NCBI GenBank assembly: GCA_002713545.1
Contig: PATJ01000001.1
Location: 1-25,224 of the forward strand
Source of the DNA: Acidimicrobiaceae bacterium
GTDB taxonomy: Bacteria > Actinomycetota > Acidimicrobiia > Acidimicrobiales > MedAcidi-G1
Direction: 5' to 3'
Length of the DNA: 25,224 bases
The notes beneath the pieces were generated by a model, which searched no databases, was not told where the DNA came from, and saw nothing but the letters and a program-made list of their open reading frames with translations. Both the position numbers and the translations under genes were made by a program. Every line of letters starts with the position of its first letter. The first letter of the stretch is position 1. This document shows positions 7,502 to 15,309 of the stretch, in pieces.

Positions 7502-7538
7502 TACTCACTTGAAGAGGGATGGTTGCAGCGGAGCGGCC

Positions 7539-7546
7539 GAGGAAGG
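7539..7546 (+). promoter_or_regulatory. Shine-Dalgarno deciding the NOG1-like start
   Basis: GAGGAAGG lies directly before the ATG at 7548. It supports that start over an in-frame TTG at 7509, which would add 13 residues with no family resemblance. Confidence 0.55.
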
Positions 7547-7547
7547 C

Positions 7548-8585
7548 ATGGCATCGGTCGAGTGGCGTAGGATTCCAACGGTCCTGAGGACTGATGAGAT
7601 TCTGGATAAAGCATTCAGGCGTGCTAGCAAGCAACCGGATACTGTAGAGGACCCAGATAAGTACCATAGGGTCCGCAAGCAGATGAATAAGATGGTCCAA
7701 TCCGCAGCATCAGTAATAGATACAACTTTGATCGCATATGTAGAAAGGTGGCCCAGCCTGAATGCTCTTTCACCCTTCGACCAGGCACTGGTTGAAGCTG
7801 CGGTAGGTAGTGATGAATATAGGAGGTGTCTGGGAACTATCCAGTGGGCTGCTGAAAGAGTCAGATCGATAGCCGGTGACACTCAAAGGAAGATATTGAG
7901 GCTGCGGGATATTGATGGATTCCATCAAGCAAGGAGGGCAGCTTACGGAAGGTTTTCCTCAATCTTGGATCAGGTTTCTTCTGAGATAGAGTGTTTAGGC
8001 GCGGCACGTGACACATTGAGGGCGCTTCCCTCAATCGACTCGATGGAGCCATGTATCGTGGTAGCTGGCTCACCAAATGTCGGTAAATCGGCACTAATCA
8101 CGGTTTTATCTAGTGGAGAGCCAGAGGTTGCCGCGTATCCTTTCACTACCAAACAGTTGCACTTGGGGCACTTCACCCATAGGAGGAGGAAATATCAGAT
8201 GGTAGATACCCCCGGTCTACTCGATCGTCCAATGTCAGAAAGGAATAGTATCGAGATGCAGGCTATTGCAGCTTTGGAGAATGTGGGGGATGTTCTACTT
8301 TTTTTGATTGACTCCACCGAATCATCGACAACCCCTCTCTCGGAACAGGAACATCTCCTAGGTGAGGTCAGGGGATTGATATCTGAGAGGCCAATTTTAG
8401 TTGTCCAAAGTAAGTCTGACCTCCATGAAGCCCCGCCGGAGGGTCTCGGACTCATGGTTAGCGCCGAGAGCGGTGAGGGAGTAGAGGAATTACGAGCGAT
8501 ACTTGTGGAGATGATTGCAGCAGACGAAGTAGTCGACCCACTGAAACTCCCTGAGAACTGGCCTAGGAATGATTTGTCTGAGTGA
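7548..8585 (+). CDS. nog1: NOG1-like GTPase (OBG/HflX-like superfamily)
   Basis: This 345-residue GTPase resembles archaeal/eukaryotic NOG1, linked to large ribosomal subunit maturation. An N-terminal helical region (about 1-165: IPTVLRTDEILDKAFRRASK, then DKYHRVRKQMNKM) matches the NOG1 N-terminal domain. The G domain follows: G1 GSPNVGKS (174-181), the switch region EVAAYPFTTKQLHLG, G3 DTPGL (220-224), G4 as QSKSD (287-291) and G5 SAESGEG. The G4 reads SKSD where NKxD is canonical, though the Lys and Asp are kept. The start at 7548 is set by the GAGGAAGG just upstream. It ends directly against the stop of the convergent 39-residue zinc-ribbon gene with no gap. Confidence 0.92.
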   Translation: MASVEWRRIPTVLRTDEILDKAFRRASKQPDTVEDPDKYHRVRKQMNKMVQSAASVIDTTLIAYVERWPSLNALSPFDQALVEAAVGSDEYRRCLGTIQWAAERVRSIAGDTQRKILRLRDIDGFHQARRAAYGRFSSILDQVSSEIECLGAARDTLRALPSIDSMEPCIVVAGSPNVGKSALITVLSSGEPEVAAYPFTTKQLHLGHFTHRRRKYQMVDTPGLLDRPMSERNSIEMQAIAALENVGDVLLFLIDSTESSTTPLSEQEHLLGEVRGLISERPILVVQSKSDLHEAPPEGLGLMVSAESGEGVEELRAILVEMIAADEVVDPLKLPENWPRNDLSE

Positions 8586-8705
8586 CTATCCTATGTGCCA
8601 GTTGTGTCCGCATACTGTACAATATAGGTCGAAACCACCGATAGAGACGGGCAGACCACCAATATCGATCTTAGACCCGCACCCGGGACATTTCTCTGCG
8701 GCCAT
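8586..8705 (-). CDS. 39-residue zinc-ribbon protein
   Basis: This tiny gene is easily missed: an ATG at 8705, 38 more sense codons and a TAG at 8586-8588. The translation begins MAAEKCPGCGSKIDIGG and ends FDLYCTVCGHNWHIG. Two CxxC knuckles (C6-C9 and C29-C32), each followed by a Gly, and their spacing make a complete single zinc ribbon with almost nothing added. An in-frame stop at 8751-8753 and no other start codon fix the ATG; GGGACG lies upstream. Its stop abuts the NOG1-like stop with no gap. It lies 45 nt downstream of the membrane-protein gene in the pyrH cluster. The role is unknown: it could bind nucleic acid or be a small subunit of a larger complex. A longer out-of-frame ORF over the same stretch is spurious. 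Confidence 0.75.
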   Translation of the reverse strand: MAAEKCPGCGSKIDIGGLPVSIGGFDLYCTVCGHNWHIG

Positions 8706-8750
8706 ACACGTCCCACTATGATTCGGTTCTTCAAGGAAACTGTGAACACA

Positions 8751-9335
8751 TCACGACTCCCTGAATTTTTTCCACAGGCTCTTGATTGGGAATGCCATCT
8801 CTCCTGCTCCTGCAAGTAACATTATTGCCACTCCCGCAAGAACAATCTCTACAAATGAAGAGAAGTGAATTTTCGTCTTTATTGTAACTATCTGCTCGTC
8901 CAGAGTGGAGCCATCCTTGCCAGCAGTGACAAACCTATACTCGCCAGGCTCTAGAGTAAATTCAAACTCCCCTTCATCGGAGTCTGGCCCCCCTGCCACG
9001 TAATCGAAGTCCTCGGAAGTGCAGGAAGTCAGTCCGTTCGAATCAGGATTGCAATTTTCTGGAGGGGGACTCTCAATTACTCCGATCCAACTTCTATCCG
9101 GCTCATCCCACTTGATGGTCAACTCAATGTCAAGAAGAACAAATGAAGTCGGAACTTCGAGGTCTTCCGACGTCATCCCGACCAGGCAACCAACTGAGTC
9201 ATCAGTACAGGGGACTATCGGCACGTCGGTTCTTGAACTGTCCAAACCGACTCCTAGAAGGCTACCTATTACCAATAGTGCGCATACAGTTCCCACTGCC
9301 CCAGGAAGGATGGAAAGAAGCCTTACCATGTTCAT
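8751..9335 (-). CDS. Uncharacterised membrane protein with extracytoplasmic domain
   Basis: I do not recognise a family. The 194 residues run: a hydrophobic N-terminal segment (about 6-30, rich in L, V, G) that may be an anchor or signal; an acidic extracytoplasmic region (31-155); a second hydrophobic segment (about 160-180, FVEIVLAGVAIMLLAGAGEM); and a basic tail (KSLWKKFRES) that is probably cytoplasmic. The middle has four cysteines (43, 50, 95, 105) that could form two disulfides. Its later part (FEFTLEPGEYRFVTAGKDGS) looks like a small beta-sandwich domain. It lies between the DUF2116-like and zinc-ribbon genes, 18 nt after the former, probably in the pyrH transcript. Confidence 0.78.
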   Translation of the reverse strand: MNMVRLLSILPGAVGTVCALLVIGSLLGVGLDSSRTDVPIVPCTDDSVGCLVGMTSEDLEVPTSFVLLDIELTIKWDEPDRSWIGVIESPPPENCNPDSNGLTSCTSEDFDYVAGGPDSDEGEFEFTLEPGEYRFVTAGKDGSTLDEQIVTIKTKIHFSSFVEIVLAGVAIMLLAGAGEMAFPIKSLWKKFRES

Positions 9336-9353
9336 TTTACCACCAATTCCCCC

Positions 9354-9671
9354 TCAAACAACCCCTCCGGCCATCTGCAAAAGAAGTAGAAGTATTGCAA
9401 TGCCCGGGAACAAGTACATCATTATCGTCAGCCTCTTCCTAGATGCCTCCCTCTTCTCATTCTTCTGGATACAAGCCTCCTCTGAACAAACTGCTGGGTC
9501 ACTATCTAGTGTAATCGGAGTCCAACAGACTACGCAATGCCGATGTGAATCTATGGACATCGCGCTATTGGAACGCTTCCTTTTCTCCTCTTTCTTACGC
9601 TTGGAAGCGGCATCTCTTGCTTCCTGAGCCGTTCTCCTCGCGGCTTTGGCTATTCTATCAGTTCTACTCAA
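9354..9671 (-). CDS. Zinc-ribbon membrane protein (DUF2116-like)
   Basis: This 105-residue protein has three parts: a strongly basic and Ala-rich helix (1-36), a zinc-binding segment with C46-x2-C49 and C62-x4-C67 around a VCWTPITLDSDPAVC stretch, and one C-terminal TM segment (about 82-101, LTIMMYLFPGIAILLLLLQM). This order matches the archaeal DUF2116 proteins, which have a zinc ribbon and a C-terminal TM; their function is unknown. The start is a TTG, 4 nt after the pyrH stop, with GAGGGGCG upstream. No ATG occurs before the basic helix; the next in-frame ATG, at residue 38, would remove it. The zinc end would face the cytoplasm. Confidence 0.75.
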   Translation of the reverse strand: MSRTDRIAKAARRTAQEARDAASKRKKEEKRKRSNSAMSIDSHRHCVVCWTPITLDSDPAVCSEEACIQKNEKREASRKRLTIMMYLFPGIAILLLLLQMAGGVV

Positions 9672-9675
9672 GGAA

Positions 9676-10380
9676 TCACGCCCCTCTGACTACCGTCCCT
9701 ACAAACTCGCCACCAACTATGGCAGCACGAATCAGGTCTACATTTCTCCCATCAAGGACATTCAGGGTCATGTTTGAGATATTGGCCTCGGAAACTCCAA
9801 CTGGATCGACAATCTGAGAAGCACCCGCCCTCGAATGTTCGGCGGGCCCGACAATTTCCTGAAGCTGGTCGTGCGTGAGAAAATCATGAGATTCAGCTTC
9901 AGGATTAGTCTTGGGGTCCTCTCCGAAGACTTTGGGCACATTTGTCGCTATTATGCACCTGTCGGCACCAGATGCAATAGCAAAACGTATCGCCACTGCG
10001 TCTGTAGTATGTCCAGGGGTTGTCCCCCCCATTACCACGACAGGCCTCTCTTCGAGAAGTAAAACCGCTTCATCTACCCTATTTGGAATGGTTCCAGAAA
10101 CTGAAACACCCGCATCTGAAAGGGCCTCCCTAACTATAGTTGCATTCAGCCTAGTGGCGGCAATGCCGATCTTGTCCAGATGCCCCTCGTTATTGATTAG
10201 AGGCCTAGCCAGATCAATGCCCTCCCTGGCAGGGGCACCCCCTCCAACTACAATGCCAATCCTATCTTCCATTGAAACTCTGTCTCTGATCACCGATACG
10301 AGTCCTTCGAGCCAAGCATGACGCTCCTCTATTTCTGGCCTGAGGAGGCTGCCTCCGATAGCTGCGATAACTGTCGCCAT
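9676..10380 (-). CDS. pyrH: Uridylate kinase (archaeal-type UMP kinase)
   Basis: UMP kinase phosphorylates UMP to UDP in pyrimidine nucleotide synthesis. The protein belongs to the amino acid kinase family. It starts MATVIAAIGGSLLRPE with the expected GGS phosphate loop, and has VVGGGAPAREGI, then VVVMGGTTPGHTTDAVA, ATNVPKVFGEDPKTNPEA and a late DGRNVDLIRAAI, all typical of archaeal PyrH. The length of 234 residues is normal. The ATG at 10380 matches the family start; a TTG at 10410 would add ten residues. It leads a minus-strand cluster with three small zinc-ribbon or membrane genes and diverges from prf1. Confidence 0.95.
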   Translation of the reverse strand: MATVIAAIGGSLLRPEIEERHAWLEGLVSVIRDRVSMEDRIGIVVGGGAPAREGIDLARPLINNEGHLDKIGIAATRLNATIVREALSDAGVSVSGTIPNRVDEAVLLLEERPVVVMGGTTPGHTTDAVAIRFAIASGADRCIIATNVPKVFGEDPKTNPEAESHDFLTHDQLQEIVGPAEHSRAGASQIVDPVGVSEANISNMTLNVLDGRNVDLIRAAIVGGEFVGTVVRGA

Positions 10381-10449
10381 CGACCAATGGGCTGGGACGT
10401 CCCCTTTCAATGCCTATGCCCAACCATCGTCTAAGGGTTGAAATGCTGC

Positions 10450-10472
10450 CCCTCCGGCCTTCCGCAGGAGGG
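10450..10472 (+). promoter_or_regulatory. Hairpin overlapping the prf1 Shine-Dalgarno
   Basis: CCCTC (10450-10454) can pair with GAGGG (10468-10472), and CGG (10455-10457) with CCG (10462-10464), closing on a CCTT loop with a 3-nt bulge. The right arm contains the strong Shine-Dalgarno AGGAGGG (10466-10472) that precedes the prf1 ATG at 10478. If it folds in the mRNA, the ribosome site would be masked. Whether the transcript includes this region is unknown. Confidence 0.4.
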
Positions 10473-10477
10473 TAGGT

Positions 10478-11725
10478 ATGTCTGACGAGCTTGAACTTCA
10501 GCAGCGCAGACTCCGTCTGAAGAAAGCAGTAGGGGAACTGTCATCAATGAAGGGTATGGGCACGGAACTCGTTTCATTGGTCATTCCCCCAGACAAAATG
10601 ATTCACGACGTCCGGCATCAATTGTCCAATGAGGCAGGACAGGCCGCCAATATCAAATCCAAGTCGACTAGGAAGCACGTTTCGGACGCCATTGAATCTG
10701 CAATGGCTTCTCTGAATAGGTACAAAACTCCCGGGGAAAGGGGAATAGCACTCTTTGTCGGGTATGTCATTGTAGGGAATAACAAGACGAGGCTCGTAAG
10801 CGTGGTAGTGGATGACCCTCCGGAACCATTCGGCTCCTACAGATACAGATGCGGTTCGACATTTGAGTTGAGCCAACTCGAGGAAATGCTCATCGATAGG
10901 ACCGCTTATGGCCTCTTCGTAATCGACCGTTCTGAGTCGGCATACGGTCTGGCTAGCGGGAAGAGGTTGCATTGCCAGGAGCATGTAACTTCACTTGTTC
11001 CATCGAAGCACGGTAGAGGCGGACAGTCCGCCCAGCGATTCGAGAGATTGATCGAAGAAGCGGCTGATAAATTCTTCAAGAAATCGGCAGAGAGAGCCTG
11101 CTCTTACTGGCTACCGATGATCGAAGACCTCCAAGGAATAATCATCGGAGGGCCCGGTGCAACCAAGGACTACGTCGTAAAAAATGACTATTTCCATCAC
11201 GAAATAAAGAAACTCATCAGAGAACCATTCTTCGATGTAGGGTACTCCAACGAGAGTGGCCTCAGGGAGCTTATCCAACGTGCAGGCGGACTCATGGATC
11301 AGATTGAATTGGATGTCGAGAGGAAACTCGTCGACTCTTTCCTCAGGGAGGTCATGCAGGCCCATCCTAAGGCGACATATGGCGAGGTGATGATTAGGAC
11401 CGCCTTGGAACAAGGCGCGGTTGACAGGCTCCTCCTCTCTGAGAATATAACCGATAGGAGAGTAACATGGATATGCAAGAGTTGCGGCAATGAGTGGGAA
11501 CAGACCCAGAAGAGCCGCTCCGAAACTCCAGCCTGTAAATCGTGTTCTTCAGGGGATGTCAAAGAGAACCTGGAAAAGTCAATGGATTTGATGGACGAAC
11601 TCACTATCCTAGCTGGCCATACATCGGCATCAGTGACCTTGGTCTCCATGGATACGGAGGAGGGAGCTACCCTGTACGAAGCCTTTGGGGGAATTGCAGC
11701 TCTGTTGAGGTATCCATTATCCTGA
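10478..11725 (+). CDS. prf1: Peptide chain release factor aRF1
   Basis: aRF1 recognises all three stop codons in the ribosomal A site and triggers peptide release. Domain 1 carries the NIKS motif (58-61) for the stop codon U and the YxCxxxF motif (Y123-F129, YRCGSTF). Domain 2 has the GGQ motif (181-183, GRGGQSAQRF) that hydrolyses peptidyl-tRNA. Domain 3 ends in a mini-domain with CxxC pairs (CKSCGNEW and CKSCSSG). The length of 415 residues is normal for archaeal RF1. The ATG follows a strong AGGAGGG 5 nt upstream. argS begins 9 nt after the stop. The start region is divergent from pyrH, with 97 nt between. Confidence 0.97.
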   Translation: MSDELELQQRRLRLKKAVGELSSMKGMGTELVSLVIPPDKMIHDVRHQLSNEAGQAANIKSKSTRKHVSDAIESAMASLNRYKTPGERGIALFVGYVIVGNNKTRLVSVVVDDPPEPFGSYRYRCGSTFELSQLEEMLIDRTAYGLFVIDRSESAYGLASGKRLHCQEHVTSLVPSKHGRGGQSAQRFERLIEEAADKFFKKSAERACSYWLPMIEDLQGIIIGGPGATKDYVVKNDYFHHEIKKLIREPFFDVGYSNESGLRELIQRAGGLMDQIELDVERKLVDSFLREVMQAHPKATYGEVMIRTALEQGAVDRLLLSENITDRRVTWICKSCGNEWEQTQKSRSETPACKSCSSGDVKENLEKSMDLMDELTILAGHTSASVTLVSMDTEEGATLYEAFGGIAALLRYPLS

Positions 11726-11730
11726 GGTGG
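11724..11730 (+). promoter_or_regulatory. argS Shine-Dalgarno overlapping the prf1 stop
   Basis: GAGGTGG shares its first two bases with the prf1 TGA and lies 4 nt before the argS ATG (11735). A terminating ribosome would sit on it, so argS is probably translated by coupling to prf1. Confidence 0.55.
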
Positions 11731-11734
11731 AAAA

Positions 11735-13477
11735 ATGAGGGAATTGATCAACGAGATACTCTCCCTTGTAGCTCCGAAACTACAATCTTTAGGCTTCGAG
11801 GAGGGAACTTGGGAGCGGCTTGTAGGGCCTTCGACAGTGAGTGGTTCCCTCTCTGACGTGGCCATGCCCTGCCATTCCCTGTCTCCTGCGATGAGAAAGA
11901 GTCCACTCGATATCGCTACTGAGATTTCTTCAGAGATTTCAGATTGCCTCGAGGGAATCGCCGATGTCTCTTCACTAAACGGATTCGTCAATTTTTCAGC
12001 TACCGAGTCATGGCTTTCGACAAGAGTCGAGAACCTAGCCCCAGACTCGAGATTAGGAGTCTCGTTGGATGATCAAAGGGTTATCGCCGTTGATTATTCA
12101 GCACCCAACGTAGCCAAAGAGATGCATGTTGGACACCTTAGATCGACGGTGATAGGGGATGCAATTGTGAGGATGTTGGAATTCAAAGGGCATATTGTCC
12201 ACAGGGAGAATCACGTAGGCGATTGGGGCACTCCTTTTGGGATGCTAATCGAGCATCTTCTGGACATAGGGGAAGGCGAGGTAGCCGGGGAAAAGGGAAT
12301 TTCAGACTTCGATCTGTTTTACAAACAGGCAAGGACGAAGTTCGATGAGAATCCAGAATTTGCGGAGAGGGCGAGGTCCAGGGTCGTCAAATTACAAAGC
12401 GAAGAGGAAGAAACTCTCAGGTTATGGAATGTTCTCGTGAACGTCTCAACTAATTACTTCAATGAGGTATATTCTATGTTGGGGGTCCTTCTAACCGATG
12501 AAGACCTAATGGGTGAGTCGGCATATAGGCATTTACTGCCTAACGTGGTCGATAGGCTGACGGAAATAGGGATTCTCGAGAATAGCGATGGGGCGGACGT
12601 AGTATTTCTTGGCGGAAACTGGGTAAATCGCGATGGCGAACCCTTCCCTGTGATGATTAGAAAGGCAGATGGTGGATTCAATTATTCAACGTCAGACCTA
12701 GCTTGCATTATAGACAGGGTCGAGAGGCTCGGCTGTGACGATCTCTTGTATGTGGTCGGAACTCCTCAGAAGCAACATTTCGAGATGGTTTTCGAGGTTG
12801 CAAAAAGATCAGGATTTATGAATCAGGAACACCGTGCAGTTCACGTAAACTTTGGTTCAGTCCTAGACTCAGATGGACAGATGTTGAAGAGTAGGAAGGG
12901 CCAGAATGTAAAGCTGGTTGATCTTCTCAGAGAGGCGGTGACTAGGGCCGAATTATCCATTTCCGAGAAGAACCCCGATCTCAGTGGTGACGAGAGGAAG
13001 AATGTAGCTAGGATGATCGGCATCGGCGCCGTGAAATATTCCGACCTGTCATCAGATAGAACCAAGGACTATGTTTTCGACTGGGACAGGATGCTTTCAT
13101 TCGAAGGGAATACGGCCCCCTATCTCCAGTATGCACACGCAAGGATTTGCAGTATCTTCTCACGTTCAGGCATTGGAAGAGAATCTACACTCGGCACAAG
13201 GATACAATTGAACACGCCAGAAGAGCGAGCTTTAGCGAAAACACTGGTGACCTTCCCAGAGGCCGTAGATTATTCCACGGCAGGACTTTATCCACACAGA
13301 CTTTGTACTCATCTGCACTCTATTGCATCCTCTTTCGCCTCATTCTATGAGGTATGCCACGTGCTGGATGAAGACGACGAAGTGAAATCAAGTAGACTAG
13401 CAATGTGCGATTTGACAGCTAGGGCATTGTCTCTGGGCCTCGGGCTCCTGGGGATAGATTGCCCTGAGAGAATGTGA
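11735..13477 (+). CDS. argS: Arginyl-tRNA synthetase
   Basis: This class I enzyme charges tRNA-Arg with arginine. The N-terminal domain (about 1-110) is followed by the catalytic core with SAPNVAKEMHVGHLRST, where HVGH (131-134) is the HIGH motif. HVGDWGTPFGMLIEHL is characteristic of ArgRS, and the KMSKS region reads DGQMLKSRKGQ. The C-terminal DALR-type anticodon domain contains APYLQYAHARICSI and a final CHVLDEDDEVKSSRLAMCD. The length of 580 residues is normal. The ATG is preceded by GAGGTGG. It converges on the M28 peptidase gene with only 2 nt between the stops. Confidence 0.97.
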   Translation: MRELINEILSLVAPKLQSLGFEEGTWERLVGPSTVSGSLSDVAMPCHSLSPAMRKSPLDIATEISSEISDCLEGIADVSSLNGFVNFSATESWLSTRVENLAPDSRLGVSLDDQRVIAVDYSAPNVAKEMHVGHLRSTVIGDAIVRMLEFKGHIVHRENHVGDWGTPFGMLIEHLLDIGEGEVAGEKGISDFDLFYKQARTKFDENPEFAERARSRVVKLQSEEEETLRLWNVLVNVSTNYFNEVYSMLGVLLTDEDLMGESAYRHLLPNVVDRLTEIGILENSDGADVVFLGGNWVNRDGEPFPVMIRKADGGFNYSTSDLACIIDRVERLGCDDLLYVVGTPQKQHFEMVFEVAKRSGFMNQEHRAVHVNFGSVLDSDGQMLKSRKGQNVKLVDLLREAVTRAELSISEKNPDLSGDERKNVARMIGIGAVKYSDLSSDRTKDYVFDWDRMLSFEGNTAPYLQYAHARICSIFSRSGIGRESTLGTRIQLNTPEERALAKTLVTFPEAVDYSTAGLYPHRLCTHLHSIASSFASFYEVCHVLDEDDEVKSSRLAMCDLTARALSLGLGLLGIDCPERM

Positions 13478-13490
13478 GTCTAGGACTCAC
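13474..13490. terminator. Perfect inverted repeat across two convergent stop codons
   Basis: GTGAGTC and GACTCAC form a perfect 7-bp inverted repeat with a 3-nt spacer (TAG). It contains the argS TGA (13475-13477) and the peptidase TAG (13480-13482 on the minus strand). A hairpin here would serve both converging transcripts, but there is no T-tract on either side, and archaeal terminators are usually T-rich without a hairpin. It may be chance. Confidence 0.25.
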
Positions 13491-15246
13491 CATATGAGAG
13501 GTATCTCATCAATGAGCCGAATATCACTCCGGAAACAACCAGGCTCTCTTCATTGAATCTATCCATCGAGTCTAGGTATGTGTGGTATTCTATGGAACCA
13601 GAGCCATAGCAGACAATGGCATCTCCATATTCCATCCCATCTTCCGGAACATTATCGATATCGTAAACGAAGGGGGCATGGTCTGAATTATATGGCATGC
13701 CAGTCGATTCGATGTCTCTGATGTTGATGCTGTATTTGGCCGACAGTTCGGGAAAGGACTCAGTGAAGACTCTTGAAATTCCCCTGAGCGATTCAACATC
13801 CGACTTGCTATTGCCAAACATCGTCAATCCCGTATTCCTTTCAAGATCAACGTGATTCATGTCTAGATTAATGTACAGTCGAAGGTTTTCTCCAAGCATG
13901 TTCCTGTATTTGTCAACCCATTCTTTGGACCCCCATAGCCCCTCCTCTTCTCCTCCCCATGTGCAGAAATATAGCGTATGGGCGGGCTCCCCGAGTTGCG
14001 ACTCGAGTATTCCGAATTGTCGAGCAACTTCCTGCAGTGTCGCAACTCCTGATGTATCGTCCACTGCACCGGGTCCATTGTATACGGTATCATGGTGAGC
14101 GCCCATTATTATCACTGAATCCGACTTTCCCTGGATTACCCCGCAAGGTACATGGATAGTCGCTTCTCCTTGATTATCAACATCCGTCACCATTTCCAAC
14201 CTTCCTTCCCCATTTATCACCATGTCAACAATAGTTTCTCCAACGCTCTTCGAGACCATGATGAATCCGAAATCATCTGGGATGAAGTCGAATTGACTCT
14301 TATCTATCGACTTAAAGTAAGGCACGCAGTCATTACTGACTAGATCATTGCAGTTCTGTTTAGCGTTGACGGTGATCATGCTGTATACGTCATTTTCTAT
14401 GGCACGTAGGAGTAGTGCCGTATTTCCCTCGGTACCGTCTTCTAGCCATATCATGCCTATATTGCTAGATGCAGAACCCCAGTCTGCATCCGAACTTCCA
14501 TTGCCCAAGTCGATTACATCCATGTTTTCGACGTGATTCACCGATGCAGAACCACTGTAACCTTGGATGACAAACTCCTCCCTATGGGAAAAATAAGTAA
14601 TATCTCTATTCACATCTGCAGCAGAACAGGGGGTGGGCCCTCCGATTAGACCCCCTATGCTACCGGGTACGCAAATCGACAATACAGGTTCGTCACCAAT
14701 AACAAACATCGGAACATCGAAGTCATCCATTGTCGTAGGAATTCCGGCCGCCGTAAAGTTATTTTTTATTGATTCTGCAGCATTCAATTCTTCTACAGTT
14801 CCAGACATCCTCCCTCCCCAGTCGGGATGCCCAAGATCGACAAGGGACTGTGCGTAGTCTCTAACTCGATCTTGTTCGAAGTCGATTAGCTTGTAATCGG
14901 GCTCACCTTGAATCCACTCAATAATGTCATCACCGTAGAGCAAGGCACCTCCTGCGCCCCCAACCATCAATACTGCCACAACTGCGAGGACCTGTATGGG
15001 CATTTCTCGAAACACATTCATTCTATTGCGTACAATTTCAGATGGCTTGAAGGAGGAAGATCCCTCCAATTTAGCATCCCTCTGCGGACCTCCCTCCCAA
15101 TCCGCAAATTCTGCTTCGATAACTTCGTCTCCCATAATCCTCTCAATGAGTTCTGATTTATTCCCGGAAACAGCCAGCCCTCTGGACTTCAGGGCCTCTT
15201 TGAGCTCAGAAACGGTAAGCCCCGACCAATCAGAAACTTCATCCAT
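13480..15246 (-). CDS. Membrane-anchored M28-family metallopeptidase with N-terminal SAP domain
   Basis: The 588 residues form three modules. Residues 8-41 (LTVSELKEALKSRGLAVSGN and on) match the SAP motif, normally a DNA/RNA-binding helix pair. One TM segment lies at about 83-104. The rest is an extracytoplasmic M28 (aminopeptidase Y-like) domain with an insertion resembling a PA-type domain. The two-zinc site is visible: GAHHDT (H384-D386), AVDDTSG (D396/D397), GGEEEG (E433-E435), NLDMN and NSDHAPF near the end. The enzyme should release N-terminal residues from peptides outside the cell, with the SAP part inside. The ATG is unambiguous. It is the last gene of the run from lipA, 63 nt after ubiX. 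A SAP domain on a surface peptidase is odd. Confidence 0.9.
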   Translation of the reverse strand: MDEVSDWSGLTVSELKEALKSRGLAVSGNKSELIERIMGDEVIEAEFADWEGGPQRDAKLEGSSSFKPSEIVRNRMNVFREMPIQVLAVVAVLMVGGAGGALLYGDDIIEWIQGEPDYKLIDFEQDRVRDYAQSLVDLGHPDWGGRMSGTVEELNAAESIKNNFTAAGIPTTMDDFDVPMFVIGDEPVLSICVPGSIGGLIGGPTPCSAADVNRDITYFSHREEFVIQGYSGSASVNHVENMDVIDLGNGSSDADWGSASSNIGMIWLEDGTEGNTALLLRAIENDVYSMITVNAKQNCNDLVSNDCVPYFKSIDKSQFDFIPDDFGFIMVSKSVGETIVDMVINGEGRLEMVTDVDNQGEATIHVPCGVIQGKSDSVIIMGAHHDTVYNGPGAVDDTSGVATLQEVARQFGILESQLGEPAHTLYFCTWGGEEEGLWGSKEWVDKYRNMLGENLRLYINLDMNHVDLERNTGLTMFGNSKSDVESLRGISRVFTESFPELSAKYSINIRDIESTGMPYNSDHAPFVYDIDNVPEDGMEYGDAIVCYGSGSIEYHTYLDSMDRFNEESLVVSGVIFGSLMRYLSYGES

Positions 15247-15309
15247 CGAGAATTAACGAGAACTCTTGACTATTGAACCCATTTGGAAAACGATGTCTCA
15301 GGCCTGTGG

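Noticed and set aside
8591..8815. A 74-residue minus-strand ORF over the gap after the NOG1-like gene
   Set aside because: It overlaps the membrane-protein gene and has no domain pattern. The frame with two CxxC knuckles (8586-8705) is the coding one.
11299..11991. A 230-residue minus-strand ORF over the prf1-argS junction
   Set aside because: Antisense to the conserved C-terminus of aRF1 and N-terminus of ArgRS; no recognisable domain.
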